A stretch of DNA of 64,000 bases from contig OZ038388.1 in NCBI GenBank assembly GCA_964036045.1, positions 2,489,501-2,553,500 on the forward strand, read 5' to 3'. The notes below the pieces were generated by a model that searched no databases, had not been told where the DNA came from, and saw only the letters and a program-made list of their open reading frames with translations. The stretch comes from Eutreptiella sp. 'Long Island Sound 2002'. Its lineage: Eukaryota; Euglenozoa; Euglenophyceae; Eutreptiales; Eutreptiaceae. The translations under genes and the position numbers were made by a program. Below, piece by piece: positions 24,457 to 37,085 of this stretch; the stretch's first letter is position 1; each line of letters starts with the position of its first letter.

Positions 24457-27400
24457 CTTCTCGGGGGCCTGAAAGTGGGCGGAAATGCTACGTAACCCGT
24501 ACGTTCTCGGGGTTCCCCCGAAAGAGGGGTCAAAATGAGAAATGGCTGCCCTACCTTTGGCTTTTCGAGGGTCGGAAAGTGTGCGGAACGGCTACATGAG
24601 CCGTACGCTCTTGGGAGTCCCCAAGAAGAGGGAACAAATGACAATTGGCTACCTCAGCCTTGCCTTCTCGGGGGCCCGAAAGTGGGCCGAACAGCTACGT
24701 AACCCCTGTGTTCTGACGGGTACGCCGGAAAGCGGGACAAAATCAGAATTGGCCACCGCACCCGCACACCATTCTCTGGGGCCCGAGAGTGGGCGGAACG
24801 GCTACGTAACCCGTGCGTTCTCGCGGGTCCCCCAAAAGAGGGGACAAAATGAGAATTGCCTGCCTCGGCGCCGGCTTCTAGAGGGTCCGAAATAGGGCGG
24901 AGCGGCTACGTAAGCCCCGTGTTCTTGGGAGTCCCCAAGATGATGGAACAAAATCAGAATTGGCTACCTCACCCATGCCTTCTCGGGGGCCCAAAAGTGG
25001 GCGCAACGGCTATGTAACCCCTACATTCTCGGTGGCTTGAAAGTGGATGGAATGGTTCCTTGACCCCTGTGTTTTTGGAGGCCCTAGAAGAGGGGACAAA
25101 ACCAGAATTGGCTTCCCAACCACCGCCTTCGCGGGGGCCGAACTGGCCACATAACCTCTGTGTTCTCGGGGTACACCAGAAAAAGGCACAAAATCAGAAT
25201 GGGCTACCCCGCTGCTGCCTTCTCGGGGGCCCGAAGATGGGCGGAATGGCTACATAACCCTTACGTTTCCAGGGTTCCCCCAAAAGAGGAGACAAAATCA
25301 GAATTGCCTGCCCCACCCTGGCTTCTAGGGGGTTCGAAATAGGGCGGAACAGGTACGTAAGCCCTGCGTTCTTGGGAGGCCCGAAGAAGAGGGAACAAAA
25401 TCAGAAATGGCTACCTCACCCCTGCCTTCTCTGGGGCCCAAAAGTGGGCGGAACGGCTACGTAAGCCCTGCGTTCTTGGGAGGCCCGAAGAAGAGGGAAC
25501 AAAATCAGAATTGGCTACCTCATCCCTGCCTTCTCTGGGGCCCAAAAGTGGGCGGAATGGCTACTTGAGCCCTGCGTTCTCGGGGGCCCTAGATTGGGGG
25601 ACAAAATTTCCCTCCCCGGTTTAGGGTCTCACAAGCACAACACAAACTCAGGCACGTGCTCCATCCCTGGCCGCTGGTGGGTTGTCGGTTCGGTATTGTG
25701 TGAGTGTCCGTGAGTGTATGAATCAACTCGTCATATAGGGCGGGCGGGCGGGCAGTGACCACGCAAATATAAAAATCTTGTGAAGTCAGATAGGCACATG
25801 CATGGGAAATCTGGCAATTCCATACCGTGAATCCCTGAATTTCCCTCTGTGGATTCCGGTCGACAAGCATAACACAAACTCAGGCATGTGCTCCATCACT
25901 GGCCACGCCCACCCCACCGGGGACCGTGTCGGTGCAGGCAGAAGCGTGCCGACTTGGGCTTAAACACCTGACGATCTGGGCCCGTGGGGATGGTCACCCC
26001 CATGCACCCTCGGTGGCATGACACCGAAGGGCTTCACAACCCGTGAAAAGACACAGGAGCGCCTCCTGTCCTAGACCCATGACTCAGTTGTACAGTACAT
26101 CCCAAGGGTATGCAACTCCCGTCCTCCAAAACACGTACAAAAGAGAATCCCATGTTCACAGGGACACCGTCAAGAACCTGTGCCTGAGCTTTTTCAGCGT
26201 ACTGCCTGATGCATGGCTGAAAGTGGGCGGATTTGCTAGGTGACAATTGCCTTCTCAGGGGCCCGAAAGTGGGCGGAATGGCTACGTGACCCCCGCGTTC
26301 TCAAGAACCCTAGAAGAGGGGACAAAATCAGAATTGGCTACATCACCCCTGACTCCTTGAGGGCCCAAAAGTGGTGGAATTGCTACATAGCCCCTGTGTT
26401 TTCAAGGGTCCCCCAAAAGAGGCGACACCATCCTTCTCGGGGGCCTGAAAGTGGGCGGAAAGGCTACGTAACCCGTACGTTCTCGGGGTTCCCCCGAAAG
26501 AGGGGACAAATTGAGAAATGGCTGCCCTACCTTTGGCTTTTCGAGGGTCGGAAATTGTGCGGAACGGCTACATGAGCCGTACGCTCTTGGGAGTCCCCAA
26601 GAAGAGGGAACAAATGACAATTGGCTACCTCAGCCTTGCCTTCTCGGGGGCCCGAAAGTGGGCCGAACAGCTACGTAACCCCTGTGTTCTGACGGGTACG
26701 CCGGAAAGCGGGACAAAATCAGAATTGGCCACCGCACCCGCACACCATTCTCTGGGGCCCGAGAGTGGGCGGAATGGCTACGTAACCCGTGCGTTCTCGC
26801 GGGTCGCCCAAAAGAGGGGACAAAATGAGAATTGCCTGCCTCGGCCCCGGCTTCTAGAGGGTCCGAAATAGGGCGGAGCGGCTAAGTAAGCCCCGTGTTC
26901 TTGGGAGTCCCCAAGATGATGGAAGAAAATCAGAATTGGCTACCTCACCCATGCCTTCTCGGGGGCCCAAAAGTGGGCGCAACGGCTATTTAACCCCTAC
27001 ATTCTCGGTGGCTTGAAAGTGGATGGAATGGTTCCTTGACCCCTGTGTTTTCGGAGGCCCTAGAAGAGGGGACAAAACCAGAATTGGCTTCACAACCACC
27101 GCCTTCGCGGGAGCCGAACTGGCCACATAACCTCTGTGTTCTCGGGGTCAACAGAAGAAGGCACAAAATCACAATGGGCTACCCCGCTGCTGCCTTCTCG
27201 GGGGCCCGAAGATGGGCGGAATGGCTACATAACCCTTACGTTTCCAGGGTTCCCCCAAAAGAGGAGACAAAATCAGAATTGCCTGCCCCACCCTGGCTTC
27301 TAGGGGGTTCGAAATAGGGCGGAACAGGTACGTAAGCCCTGCGTTCTTGGGAGGCCCGAAGAAGAGGGAACAAAATCAGAAATGGCTACCTCACCCCTGC

Positions 27401-30380
27401 CTTCTCTGGGGCCCAAAAGTGGGCGGAACGGCTACGTAAGCCCTGCGTTCTTGGGAGGCCCGAAGAAGAGGGAACAAAATCAGAATTGGCTACCTCACCC
27501 CTGCCTTCTCTGGGGCCCAAAAGTGGGCGGAATGGCTACTTGAGCCCTGCGTTCTCGGGGGCCCTAGATTGGGGGACAAAATTTCCCTCCCCGGTTTAGG
27601 GTCTCACAAGCACAACACAAACTCAGGCACGTGCTCCATCCCTGGCCGCTGGTGGGTTGTCGGTTCGGTATTGTGTGAGTGTCCGTGAGTGTATGAATCA
27701 ACTCGTCATATAGGGCGGGCGGGCGGGCAGTGACCACGAAAATATAAAAATTTTCTGAAGTCAGATAGGCACATGCATGGGAAATCTGGCAATTCCATAC
27801 CGTGAATCCCTGAATTTCCCTCTGTGGATTCCGGTCGACAAGCATAACACAAACTCAGGCATGTGCTCCATCACTGGCCACGCCCACCCCACCGGGGACC
27901 GTGTCGGTGCAGGCAGAAGCGTGCCGACTTGGGCTTAAACACCTGACGATCTGGGCCCGTGGGGATGGTCACCCCCATGCACCCTCGGTGGCATGACACC
28001 GAAGGGCTTCACAACCCGTGAAAAGACACAGGAGCGCCTCCTGTCCTAGACCCATGACTCAGTTGTACAGTACATCCCAAGGGTATGCAACTCCCGTCCT
28101 CCAAAACACGTACAAAAGAGAATCCCATGTTCATAGGGACACCGTCAAGAACCTGTGCCTGAGCTTTTTCAGCGTACTGCCTGATGCATGGCTGAAAGTG
28201 GGCGGATTTGCTAGGTGACAATTGCCTTCTCAGGGGCCCGAAAGTGGGCGGAATGGCTACGTGACCCCCGCGTTCTCAAGAACCCCAGAAGAGGGGACAA
28301 AATCAGAATTGGCTACATCACCCCTGACTCCTTGAGGGCCCAAAAGTGGTGGAATTGCTACATAGCCCCTGTGTTTTCAAGGGTCCCCCAAAAGAGGCGA
28401 CACCATCCTTCTCGGGGGCCTGAAAGTGGGCGGAAAGGCTACGTAACCCGTACGTTCTCGGGGTTCCCCCGAAAGAGGGGACAAATTGAGAAATGGCTGC
28501 CCTACCTTTGGCTTTTCGAGGGTCGGAAATTGTGCGGAACGGCTACATGAGCCGTACGCTCTTGGGAGTCCCCAAGAAGAGGGAACAAATGACAATTGGC
28601 TACCTCAGCCTTGCCTTCTCGGGGGCCCGAAAGTGGGCTGAACAGCTACGTAACCCCTGTGTTCTGACGGGTACGCCGGAAAGCGGGACAAAATCAGAAT
28701 TGGCCACCGCACCCGCACACCATTCTCTGGGGCCCGAGAGTGGGCGGAACGGCTACGTAACCCGTGCGTTCTCGCGGGTCGCCCAAAAGAGGGGACAAAA
28801 TGAGAATTGCCTGCCTCGGCGCCGGCTTCTAGAGGGTCCGAAATAGGGTGGAGCGGCTACGTAAGCCCCGTGTTCTTGGGAGTCCCCAAGATGATGGAAG
28901 AAAATCAGAATTGGCTACCTCACCCATGCCTTCTCGGGGGCCCAAAAGTGGGCGCAACGGCTATGTAACCCCTACATTCTCGTTGGCTTGAAAGTGGATG
29001 GAATGGTTCCTTGACCCCTGTGTTTTCGGAGGCCCTAGAACAGGGGACAAAACCAGAATTGGCTTCACAACCACCGCCTTCGCGGGAGCCGAACTGGCCA
29101 CATAACCTCTGTGTTCTCGGGGTCAACAGAAGAAGGCACAAAATCAGAATGGGCTACCCCGCTGCTGCCTTCTCGGGGGCCCGAAGATGGGCGGAATGGC
29201 TACATAACCCTTACGTTTCCAGGGTTCCCCCAAAAGAGGAGACAAAATCAGAATTGCCTGCCCCACCCTGGCTTCTAGGGGGTTCGAAATAGGGCGGAAC
29301 AGGTACGTAAGCCCTGCGTTCTTGGGAGGCCCGAAGAAGAGGGAACAAAATCAGAATTGGCTACCTCACCCCTGCCTTCTCGGGGGCCCAAAAGTGGGCG
29401 GAACGGCTACGTAAGCCCTGCGTTCTTGGGGGGCCCGAAGAAGAGGGAACAAAATCAGAATTGGATACCTCAACCCTGCCTTCTCTGGGGCGGAATGGCT
29501 ACTTGACCCCTGCGTTCTCGGGGGCCCTAGATTGGGGGACAAAATTTCCCTCCCCAGTTTAGGGTCTCACAAGCACAACACAAACTCAGGCACGTGCTCC
29601 ATCACTGGCGCTGGTGGGTTGTCGGTTCGGTATTGTGTGAGTGTCCGTGAGTGTGTGAATCAACTCGTCATATAGGGCGGGCGGGCGGGCAGTGACCACG
29701 CAAATATAAAAATCTTCCGAAGTCAGATATGCACATGCATGGGAAATCTGGCAATTCCATACCGTGAATCCCTGAATTTCCCTCTATGGATTCTGGTCGA
29801 CAAGCATAACACAAACTCAGGCATGTGCTCCATCACTGGCCACGCCCACCCCACCGGGGACCGTGTCGGTGCAGGTAGAAGCGTGCCGACTTGGGCTTAA
29901 ACACCTGACGATCTGGGCCCGTGGGGATGGTCACCCCCATGCACCCTCGGTGGCATGACACCGAAGGGCTTCACAACCCGTGAAAAGACACAGGAACGCC
30001 TCCTGTCCTAGACCCATGACTCAGTTGTACAGTACATCCCAAGGGTATGCAACTCCCGTCCTGCAAAACACGTACAAAAGAGAATCTCATGTTCATAGGG
30101 ACACCGTCAAGAACCTGTGCCTGAGCTTTTTCAGCGTACTGCCTGATGCATGGCTGAAAGTGGGCGGATTTGCTAGGTGACAATTGCCTTCTCAGGGGCC
30201 CGAAAGTGGACGGAATGGCTACGTGACCCCCGCGTTCTCAAGAACCCTAGAAGAGGGGACAAAATCAGAATTGGCTACAGCACCCCTGACTCCTTGAGGG
30301 CCCGAAAGTGGTGGAATTGCTACATAGCCCCTGTGTTTTCAAGGGTCCCCCAAAAGAGGCGACACCATCAGAAGTAGCTA
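24457..30380. repeat. Higher-order repeat: 1.97-kb unit in three copies
   Basis: The segment from about 24457 to 26430 recurs at 26430-28405 (offset 1975) and 28405-30380 (offset 1962-1975) with very few differences. Each copy holds about 13 satellite units plus a non-satellite cassette of about 615 bp. The small number of differences indicates recent amplification. Confidence 0.92.
25608..26225. repeat. Non-satellite cassette, first of three copies (also 27583-28200 and 29543-30162)
   Basis: The cassette starts after GGGGGACAAAATTTCCCTCC and ends before AAAGTGGGCGGATTTGC. Inside it a segment of about 43 bp (ACACAAACTCAGGCA and GTGCTCCATC) is present twice, about 236 bp apart. It includes GGGCGGGCGGGCGGGCAG. 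Short open frames on both strands (66-93 codons) show no recognisable domain. The cassette is carried passively by the 1.97-kb amplification. Confidence 0.8.
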
Positions 30381-33262
30381 TCTCACGCTTGCCTTCTCGG
30401 GGGCCCGAAAGTGGGCGGAAAGGCTATGTGACCCCTGCGTTCTCGGGAGTACGCCACAAAAAGGACAAAATCAGAATTGGCTACCCCATCCCTGTCTTCT
30501 TGGGGGCCCGAAAGTGGTGGGATTGGTACATAGCCCCTGTGTTCTCAAGGGGTCGCCAAAAGAGGCGACAATATCAGAAGCAGCTATCTCAACCCTCCCT
30601 TCTCGAGGGGCCGAAAGTGGGTGGAATGGCAATGTAACCCCTGCGTTCTCGCGGGTCCCCAGAAAGAGGGGACAAAATCAGAATCGGCTGCCCCACCCCT
30701 CGCTTCTCGAGGGTCGGAAACTTGGCAGAACAGCTACGTAAGCCATGCATTCTGGGGAGTCCCCAAGAACAGGGAATAAAATGAGAATTGGCTACCTCAC
30801 CCCTACCGTCTCGGGAGCTCGAAAGTAGGTGGACCGGCTACGCAACTCCTCAGTTCTCGGGGCCCCACGGAAGAGAGGATAAAATCGGAAGTGGCTGCAT
30901 CACTCCTGCCTTCTCAGGGGCCTGAAAGTGGGCTGAACGGCTACTTGACCCCTGATTTTTGGGGGCCCTAGAAAAGGGGACAAAATCAGAATTGCCCCTG
31001 CCTACCCGGGACCCGAATGGCTACGTAAGCCCTGCGTTCTCGGGGGAACGCCAGAAAAGGGGACAAATCAGAATTGGCTACCACACCCCTGCGTTCCCGG
31101 GGGCCCAAAAGTAGGTGGAATGGCTGCGTAACCCTTGCATCCTCAAGGGGCCCCCCAATGGATGGGGGGGGTGATTAGAATTGTCTAGCCCACCCCTACC
31201 CTCTCGGGGGCCCGAAATGGGGCGGAATGGGTTCGTAACCCCTACGTTCTCGGGGGTCCCCAGAACAGGCGGCAAAGTCAGAATTCGCTGCCCTACTTCC
31301 CTCTGCCTTCTCGGTGGCCCGAAAGTGGGCGAAATGCCTATGTAACCCCTGTGTTCTCGGGGGTCCGCCAAAAGAGGGGGGAAAGTGAGACTTGGTTGCC
31401 CTACCCATGGCTTCTTGAGGGTCCGAAACTGGGCGGAACGGCTACGTAAAGCCTTGCGTTGTTGGGAGTCCCCAAGAGGAGGAGACTAAATCACGATTGG
31501 CTGCCTGGCCCGAAAGTGGGCAGAACGACGATGTAACCCCTGCGTTCTCGGGGTCCCCCCAGAAGAGGGGACAAAAGGAGAATGGGCGACATGACCCCTG
31601 ACTTCTTGGGGGTCTAAAAGTGGGAGGCATTGCTAAGTAACCCCTCTATTCTCGGGGGTCCCCCACATGAGGGGACAAAATGAGAATTGGCTACCCCACG
31701 CTTGGCTTCTGAGTTGTCCGAAAGTGGGCACAACGGCTGTGTAAGCATTGCGTTCTTGGGAGTCTCCAACAAGAGGGGACAAAATCAGAATTGGCTACCC
31801 CATCCCGCCTTTGGGGGGCCGAAAGTGGGCGGAATGGTAATGTAACCCTTGCGTCCTCAAGGATCCCCAAGAAAAGAAGGAAAAATCAGAACATCATGGC
31901 TACATCACCCTTCCCTTCTCATGGGCCTGAAAGTGGGCGGAATTGCTACGTGACCCCTCTGTTCTCAGGAGCCGGTAAACAGGACAAAATCAGAATTGGC
32001 TACCCCACCCCTGCCTTCTCGGGGGCCGGAAGAGCCGCGTAACCCTTGCGTTTTCGGGGGTTCCCCGGAAAGGAAACAAAAAAAGACTTGGCTACCCCAC
32101 CCCTGCCTTCTAGGGGCCCCGAAACTGGGCGGAGTTGCCAAGTAACCCCTATGTTCTCAGGGGTCCCTCAGAAGAGGGGACAAAATCAAAATTGGCTACC
32201 TCACCCTAAATTGCCAGGAGCCCGAAATTGGGCAAAATGGCGATGTCACCCCTGTGTTTTCAAAGGTCCCCATCTCAACCCTGCCGTCTCTGGGGCTCAA
32301 AAGTGGGCAGAATGGCTACGTGACCCTTGCGTTCTCGGGGGTTCCCAAGAAATGGCCGCAAAATCAGAATTGGCTACATCACCCCCTCGGGGACCCGAAA
32401 GTGGGCGGAATGGCTACGTGACCACTGCGTTCTCGAGGGCCCTAGAACGGCGCCAAAATCAGAATTGGCTACATCACCCCAGCCTACTTGGGGGCCGGAA
32501 TGGATATGTAACCCTTGCGTTCTTGGGGGCCAATAAAAGGGGACAAATTCAGAATTGGCTGCCCCACCTTTACCTTCTCTAGGGCCCGAAAGTGGGCAAA
32601 ATGGCAATGTAACCCTTGCATTCTCGGGGGTCCCCAAGAAAAGGGGCGAAAATCAGAACTGGCTACATCACCCCTGCCTTCTGGGGGGCCTGAAAGTGGG
32701 TGGAATTGCTAGTGACCCCTGCGTTCTGGGGGGTCCCTAAAAAAAGAGAAGAAAATCAGAATTAGCTACCCCACCCTTGCCTTCTCCGGGGCCCAAAAGT
32801 GAGCGGAATTGCGAAGTAACCCCTGCGTTCTTTGGGGTCCCCCAGAACAAGGGACAAAATCAGAATTGGCACCTTCCCACTGCCTTCTCAAGGGCCTGAA
32901 AGTGGGCGGAACGGCTACGTAACCCCTTCGTTATTGGGGGTCCCCCAAAACAGGGGACAAAATCAGTTGTGGCTACATCGCGCCTGCCTTCTCGGGGCCC
33001 CGAAAGTGGGCAGAACGGCTACGTAACACTTGCGCTTCCGGGGGTACCCCGGAAAAGGGAACAAAATCAGAACTGGCTACCTCATCCCGGCCTTCGCAGG
33101 GCCCCAAAGTGTGCGGAATGGCTACGTAACCCCTGAGTTCTCGGAGGTCCACCAAAAGAGGGGACAAAATCAGAATTGGCATCCCCACCCCTGCCTTCGG
33201 GGGGCCAAAGATGGGCGGAATGGCTATGTAGCGCTTGGTTTCTCGGGGGTCCTTGGAAAAGG

Positions 33263-35314
33263 TAGCCCGACATGGGATCCACCGCCCCGACCTAGCCCTC
33301 CGTGGCACCGCCATCACATCGGCGACAAAGGGCACCCTAGCCTGCCCTTCGAAGCCCCTGCGCCCCTACAGCGGGATACAACCCGATGCAGGTCTTGAAC
33401 TTCAGGAACCCTGGGCGCGCCTAGCTGAAGTGCGAGCCCAAGCCTCAGCAACCACACAACATCGCAGGCACACCACGGACATCCACCTCCCCACTGCCCC
33501 CCTTCGACCCGCACAAGTGGAGCGCTTACTTCGAGCCGATGGCACACATCCCGGAAGCCCTTCTCGGGGACATGCTACACTAGGGCCTCGACCCACGGGA
33601 TCAGGCACAGCGAGGTCTCTTCACCCGCTAGCTCACGGCAGGCCCAGTGCTATGTGATGATGGGATATGGCAATCGACCACAAGTCAGGGATCGCTATTC
33701 GCAGCCCTCGACCAATGCCTGCAGGCCCTACCACTACACCCATGGTGGGGTCCGCGGTGTTCAGCACCAGTTGCACCTCCTGAACACTAGCGCCGACCCC
33801 CTCTCTCTCGATTCCGCCATGATAGGAATCGACAAAAACAAACCTTTTCCCCACCTCTTCAAGTCCCATAATCCCGTGACCCTCACCTCCCCCCTTGTGC
33901 GTGCTGAGTCCCGGGCAGCCCGGGACATCCTACTGCCGTCCCTGGAAGCCTCAGGCTCCTGTCCCCCAGACATCTTCGCGTACCACGCAAACATCCGCCC
34001 ATCCTTCATGGCTCTCACCTTTGGGGCAGTAGTGGTCGCCAGCCTCCAGCAGCACGGGACAGCAGCCGTCACCAACTGGAACGCTGCCGACGCATTCCTC
34101 CGGTGTGAGCAGGAAGATGCGACCGCCCTGCACCAGCTTCCAGACATTCCCTGGGATTTTGGGCCGTGGGCAGTGCGGTACTATGGCCGCCTACGCAACC
34201 ACCCCCTCACGGAAGATGGCTTCGCAGAGCCATATGTGACAAGTGAAGCCTGGAACCAGGGCGACAACATCTCGGGTGACGCCTACCAAGTTGGTGAGGT
34301 GGTCGTGGGGGGCCACCTGCCCCTAGCCCCGGATATCCGCATCCCTCCGAGTCCAGCAGGCATCCCCATCAACAACATCAGCTTCTCGGATGACCGCTGG
34401 CTGATTCGCCCCACTTTGACAGCTGTAGTGTCGCTCACGCGCCTTTGTACAGTTGCCACTGTCGCAAAGGGAGGCCTGGTCCACCCGGACAAATTGCAGT
34501 TTTTCACCTTTGACGCCCCATCAGGAGTCACTAGGCAGCTCACTACCACCGTCCCCCACTATGAATGTCCCACTTCCACGGCATCACCTCAGGTTGTCGG
34601 CATCCCCCTCACCGCAGATCTAGCTATCTCACTTGTGTTTGCTGACCTGACCCGCAAAACCACCCGCCTCTGCGCCCACATGTCGACCGCTATTGCTACC
34701 CCGGTGCCGGCCCTCTGCTCCCCGTGGGCGTACGTCCTCGCAAAGTACGATTACATTGCCACCGGCGTTGCCATAGACCCCAGCACGCAGAACCCTTTGC
34801 CGTCCAAGTGCGGGCCCTGTATCGTCAAATTTTGCGCCTGCCATGCTGGACGTCACGGGTGCTGATGGCCCTTCCAATGGCCAATGGAGGTCCCGGGAGT
34901 CCCCACCTGGAACTCCACGCCGATGCCCATCTACTCGCCACGTACATGCAGGCCTCGTGCTCCCGCAGCCCCACAGCGCAGGCGGCTGCCGCATTCCTAG
35001 CCATTGTGCACTACCGGGGGGATGAGCGCCAGTGGTTGACCCTCGGTGCCCGCCTCGTGCACGTCCAGCTGACGGTCCTGCTTGACCCCCTTACCAATCT
35101 CGAGATTCACACAGGCGTTAGCCTCAACACTCTCACAACCCACACCCACCTCTTACTCTCCGTCGATGGCGCCCTCCGTGGGCACGACACCGGCAGTGGC
35201 ATCGTGCTGGCAACTCCGTTTGCCCCCCCCACCCCGTGTCCAACGAACATTTGGTCCTTAAAAAATACAGTCCAAACAGGAGCATTCATTGGACACACCG
35301 TTCGGTGCGCATGA
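33263..35314 (+). CDS. Second reverse transcriptase (RT2), non-LTR type with FSDD motif, frameshifted and 5'-truncated
   Basis: The main frame 33654-34865 holds motif A-like TNWNAADAFLRCE, GPWAVRYYGRLRNHPLTEDG, motif B-like WNQGDNISGDAY, motif C NISFSDDRW and motif D HPDKLQFF, in the order of a reverse transcriptase palm. The continuation (RALYRQILRLPCW, ALPMANGGPGSPHLELHADA) is in the next frame and fits the thumb of non-LTR enzymes; adding one base to the C3 run at 34793-34795 joins them. The motif C residue before DD is Ser, where most enzymes have Ala, Met or Val. The frame ends at 35314. Upstream sequence to the satellite border at 33260 is Pro/Ala-rich without a clear domain. RT2 is clearly different from RT1. 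Confidence 0.75.
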
Positions 35315-35785
35315 CAATATTGTGAAACGGCGATGACACATCCCTAGACACAGGTTACCCAGCCCATTCACAGGACAATGCGATGGAGGCCTCCAATTAG
35401 CACCTTTCATAGTAGAAGCCCTTGTTGCGGTCCCGCTTCACGCGGAAAAGTGGGACATGCTCCCCGGGCTTGAGGCCCTTCTTGTTCTTGGGAGAAATGG
35501 TGCATTCGCTTGTAAAGCACCTCCCGGCCAAGTGCAGGCAGAGAGTCTGTCATGGTGGGCAATAGAGGTCCTGTAGTAGAGGGACACCATTCCCTTGCAA
35601 CCTGCTTTACACATTTGCCAACCATTACTGCAAGACACATCACAACAGCCCCTCATTCCCCCAAACTGAAACTGAAACTGCGGTTCTGGAGCCCGGTACC
35701 TAATTAAGTACGAAATTAATTAGGTCCTCAAAATTACCATCCGAACGGAAGTGTTCGCTGGACACGGTGGGTGGGGTGGGGGGGT
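35226..35785. repeat. Inverted pair, possible non-autonomous element
   Basis: CCCCGTGTCCAACGAACA near 35232 is matched in reverse complement by TGTTCGCTGGACACGGTGG near 35750. The left end also folds on itself (GTGTCCAA with TTGGACAC at 35288). The core holds AATTAAGTACGAAATTAATT. No coding sequence is seen. Weak candidate for a MITE. Confidence 0.35.
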
Positions 35786-35974
35786 AGGAATGGTAACAGC
35801 CAGGGTGATGGGTAGGACAAACACGAACAAGCATGGGAAAGCCACCCTACTGTGGTACATTGTACAGCTGCAGAACAAAGACAATACCCCTCCAAGCCGC
35901 CCCCAACCCCCGCCACGCCTGCCCATCGTTGTGCATTTCGCCGCGGCCGAAGAACCAAGGTGAAAAATGTAGGT

Positions 35975-36135
35975 TGTGTACAAAAAAAACGGTCTGTTTT
36001 TTTTTTGCTGTAAATGCGTGTAAATTTTGTTTTGCTGTAGGTCGTGTGAATTATAAAAAAAAATGAATTTTTTCATTTTTGCGGTAAGTCGTGTAATTTT
36101 TTTTTTGCGGTACGTCGTGTAAATTATGAAAAAAA
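35975..36135. repeat. T-rich repeats of the GCGGTAAGTCGTGTAA family
   Basis: The motifs GCTGTAAATGCGTGTAA, GCTGTAGGTCGTG and GCGGTAAGTCGTGTAATTTT alternate with T or A tracts. The same family recurs at 37730-37830 and 38380-38700. Confidence 0.8.
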
Positions 36136-36568
36136 TGGAAAAGTTGAAAGAAATGCAACCTTTGCAATACATGCGCAATATGTACAGCCGCCGGTTCCGT
36201 ACAGCACCCCATAGCGACCTTAACGATGGGACGCGGAGTCCACAAAGCACATAGTACTCTGCGTGGCCACCAGTTAGTTGGGACTCGGCCAATATAACAG
36301 AGTTTCACATGTTGTCATTGGCACTAGACTCAACATCAGGCCCAAGAGAAGAGTCCTGACAGGGCCATGGCCAACATCCAGTGTGCCTGCACTGGGAACA
36401 AAATCAGGCTCAAGAAAAAGAGTCCCGACAAGGCCATGGCCAACGCTAGTGCCACTATTATAGGCCACCAAGGCACTGGCATGGGGCCAATATAATAGCA
36501 ATTTTATACGCTCAACCATTGGTACACCAAACGGCAGAGGAAAATACAGCCCACAAAACATGCACCCG

Positions 36569-36950
36569 CTACAAGTAGTTGTAGAATGCACGCTTGTAGA
36601 TCAAGTCCGTTTTTGTGTCACCGGACTTGGGCTTTGCACCAGGATTGGGGTTAAGCTGACAAGCGGCGCGCAACTCTTTCACTAGCTGCTTGCAGAGGTC
36701 ATCGATGAAAAGCTGGTCACGCTCCAGCTGGCTAGCTGCATCTGCAGGGCAGCCATGCGGCACATTGCGCCACTCCTCACGGATGAGGACCTTGGGACGG
36801 GTGTCCTCCTCCTCGGTGGGAGTGTCCACGGAAGGTTGCGGCCTGGCCTCCGGGCTTTCCACGCTCTGCTCGGCAGAGGCCTCCTTGCCTTCGAGTGGCG
36901 TGGGGGTGGCCTGAACACTGTCCTCCTTAGCCGAAAGTGCACCTCAAACT
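36569..36950 (-). CDS. Hypothetical C-terminal exon
   Basis: A continuous frame reads ALSAKEDSVQATPTPLEGKE, a Glu/Pro/Thr-rich stretch, then IREEWRNVPHGCPADAASQL and DLCKQLVKELRAACQLNPNPG, ending FYNYL and TAG at 36569. The sequence has protein-like composition with an amphipathic helix. A TGA lies just upstream of the readable start, and an AG (TTTGAG) there could be the acceptor, so earlier exons are probably missing or lost in the repeats upstream. The family is not recognised. Confidence 0.4.
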
Positions 36951-37085
36951 TGGGTGCTGGAGGCAGACTCAGGAGGGCGAGAAAGCTCAGTCACACCCTC
37001 CAAATCATCACCGGGCGCTTGAACGACCCGCACAGCAGGATCAGCATTAACAATGCTGAGCACATGGTCCACAAAACCGGCACCC

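Larger units (their letters stand above)
18790..33258. repeat. 103-bp dimeric satellite array, about 110 units
   Basis: The unit of about 102-104 bp consists of two related halves. Half 1 (about 47 bp) starts AATTGGCTACCTCACCCCTG, continues CCTTCTCGGGGGCCC and GAAAGTGGGCGG. Half 2 (about 56 bp) starts AATGGCTACGTAACCCCTG, continues CGTTCTCGGGGGTCCCC and AAAAGAGGGGACAAAATCAG. Each half holds a short hairpin: GCCC-GAAAGT-GGGC in half 1 and GTCCCC-AAAAGA-GGGGAC in half 2. Units diverge by substitutions and small indels. Open frames across the array on both strands are by-products of stop-poor units. The array is interrupted by non-satellite islands listed separately. Confidence 0.95.

Noticed and set aside
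18790-33258. Many open frames of 60-200 codons on both strands, with phrases such as SGARKWAEWLR and GQNQNWLPHP
   Set aside because: They are translations of the satellite in different frames and shift frame between units; no codon-level constraint is expected.
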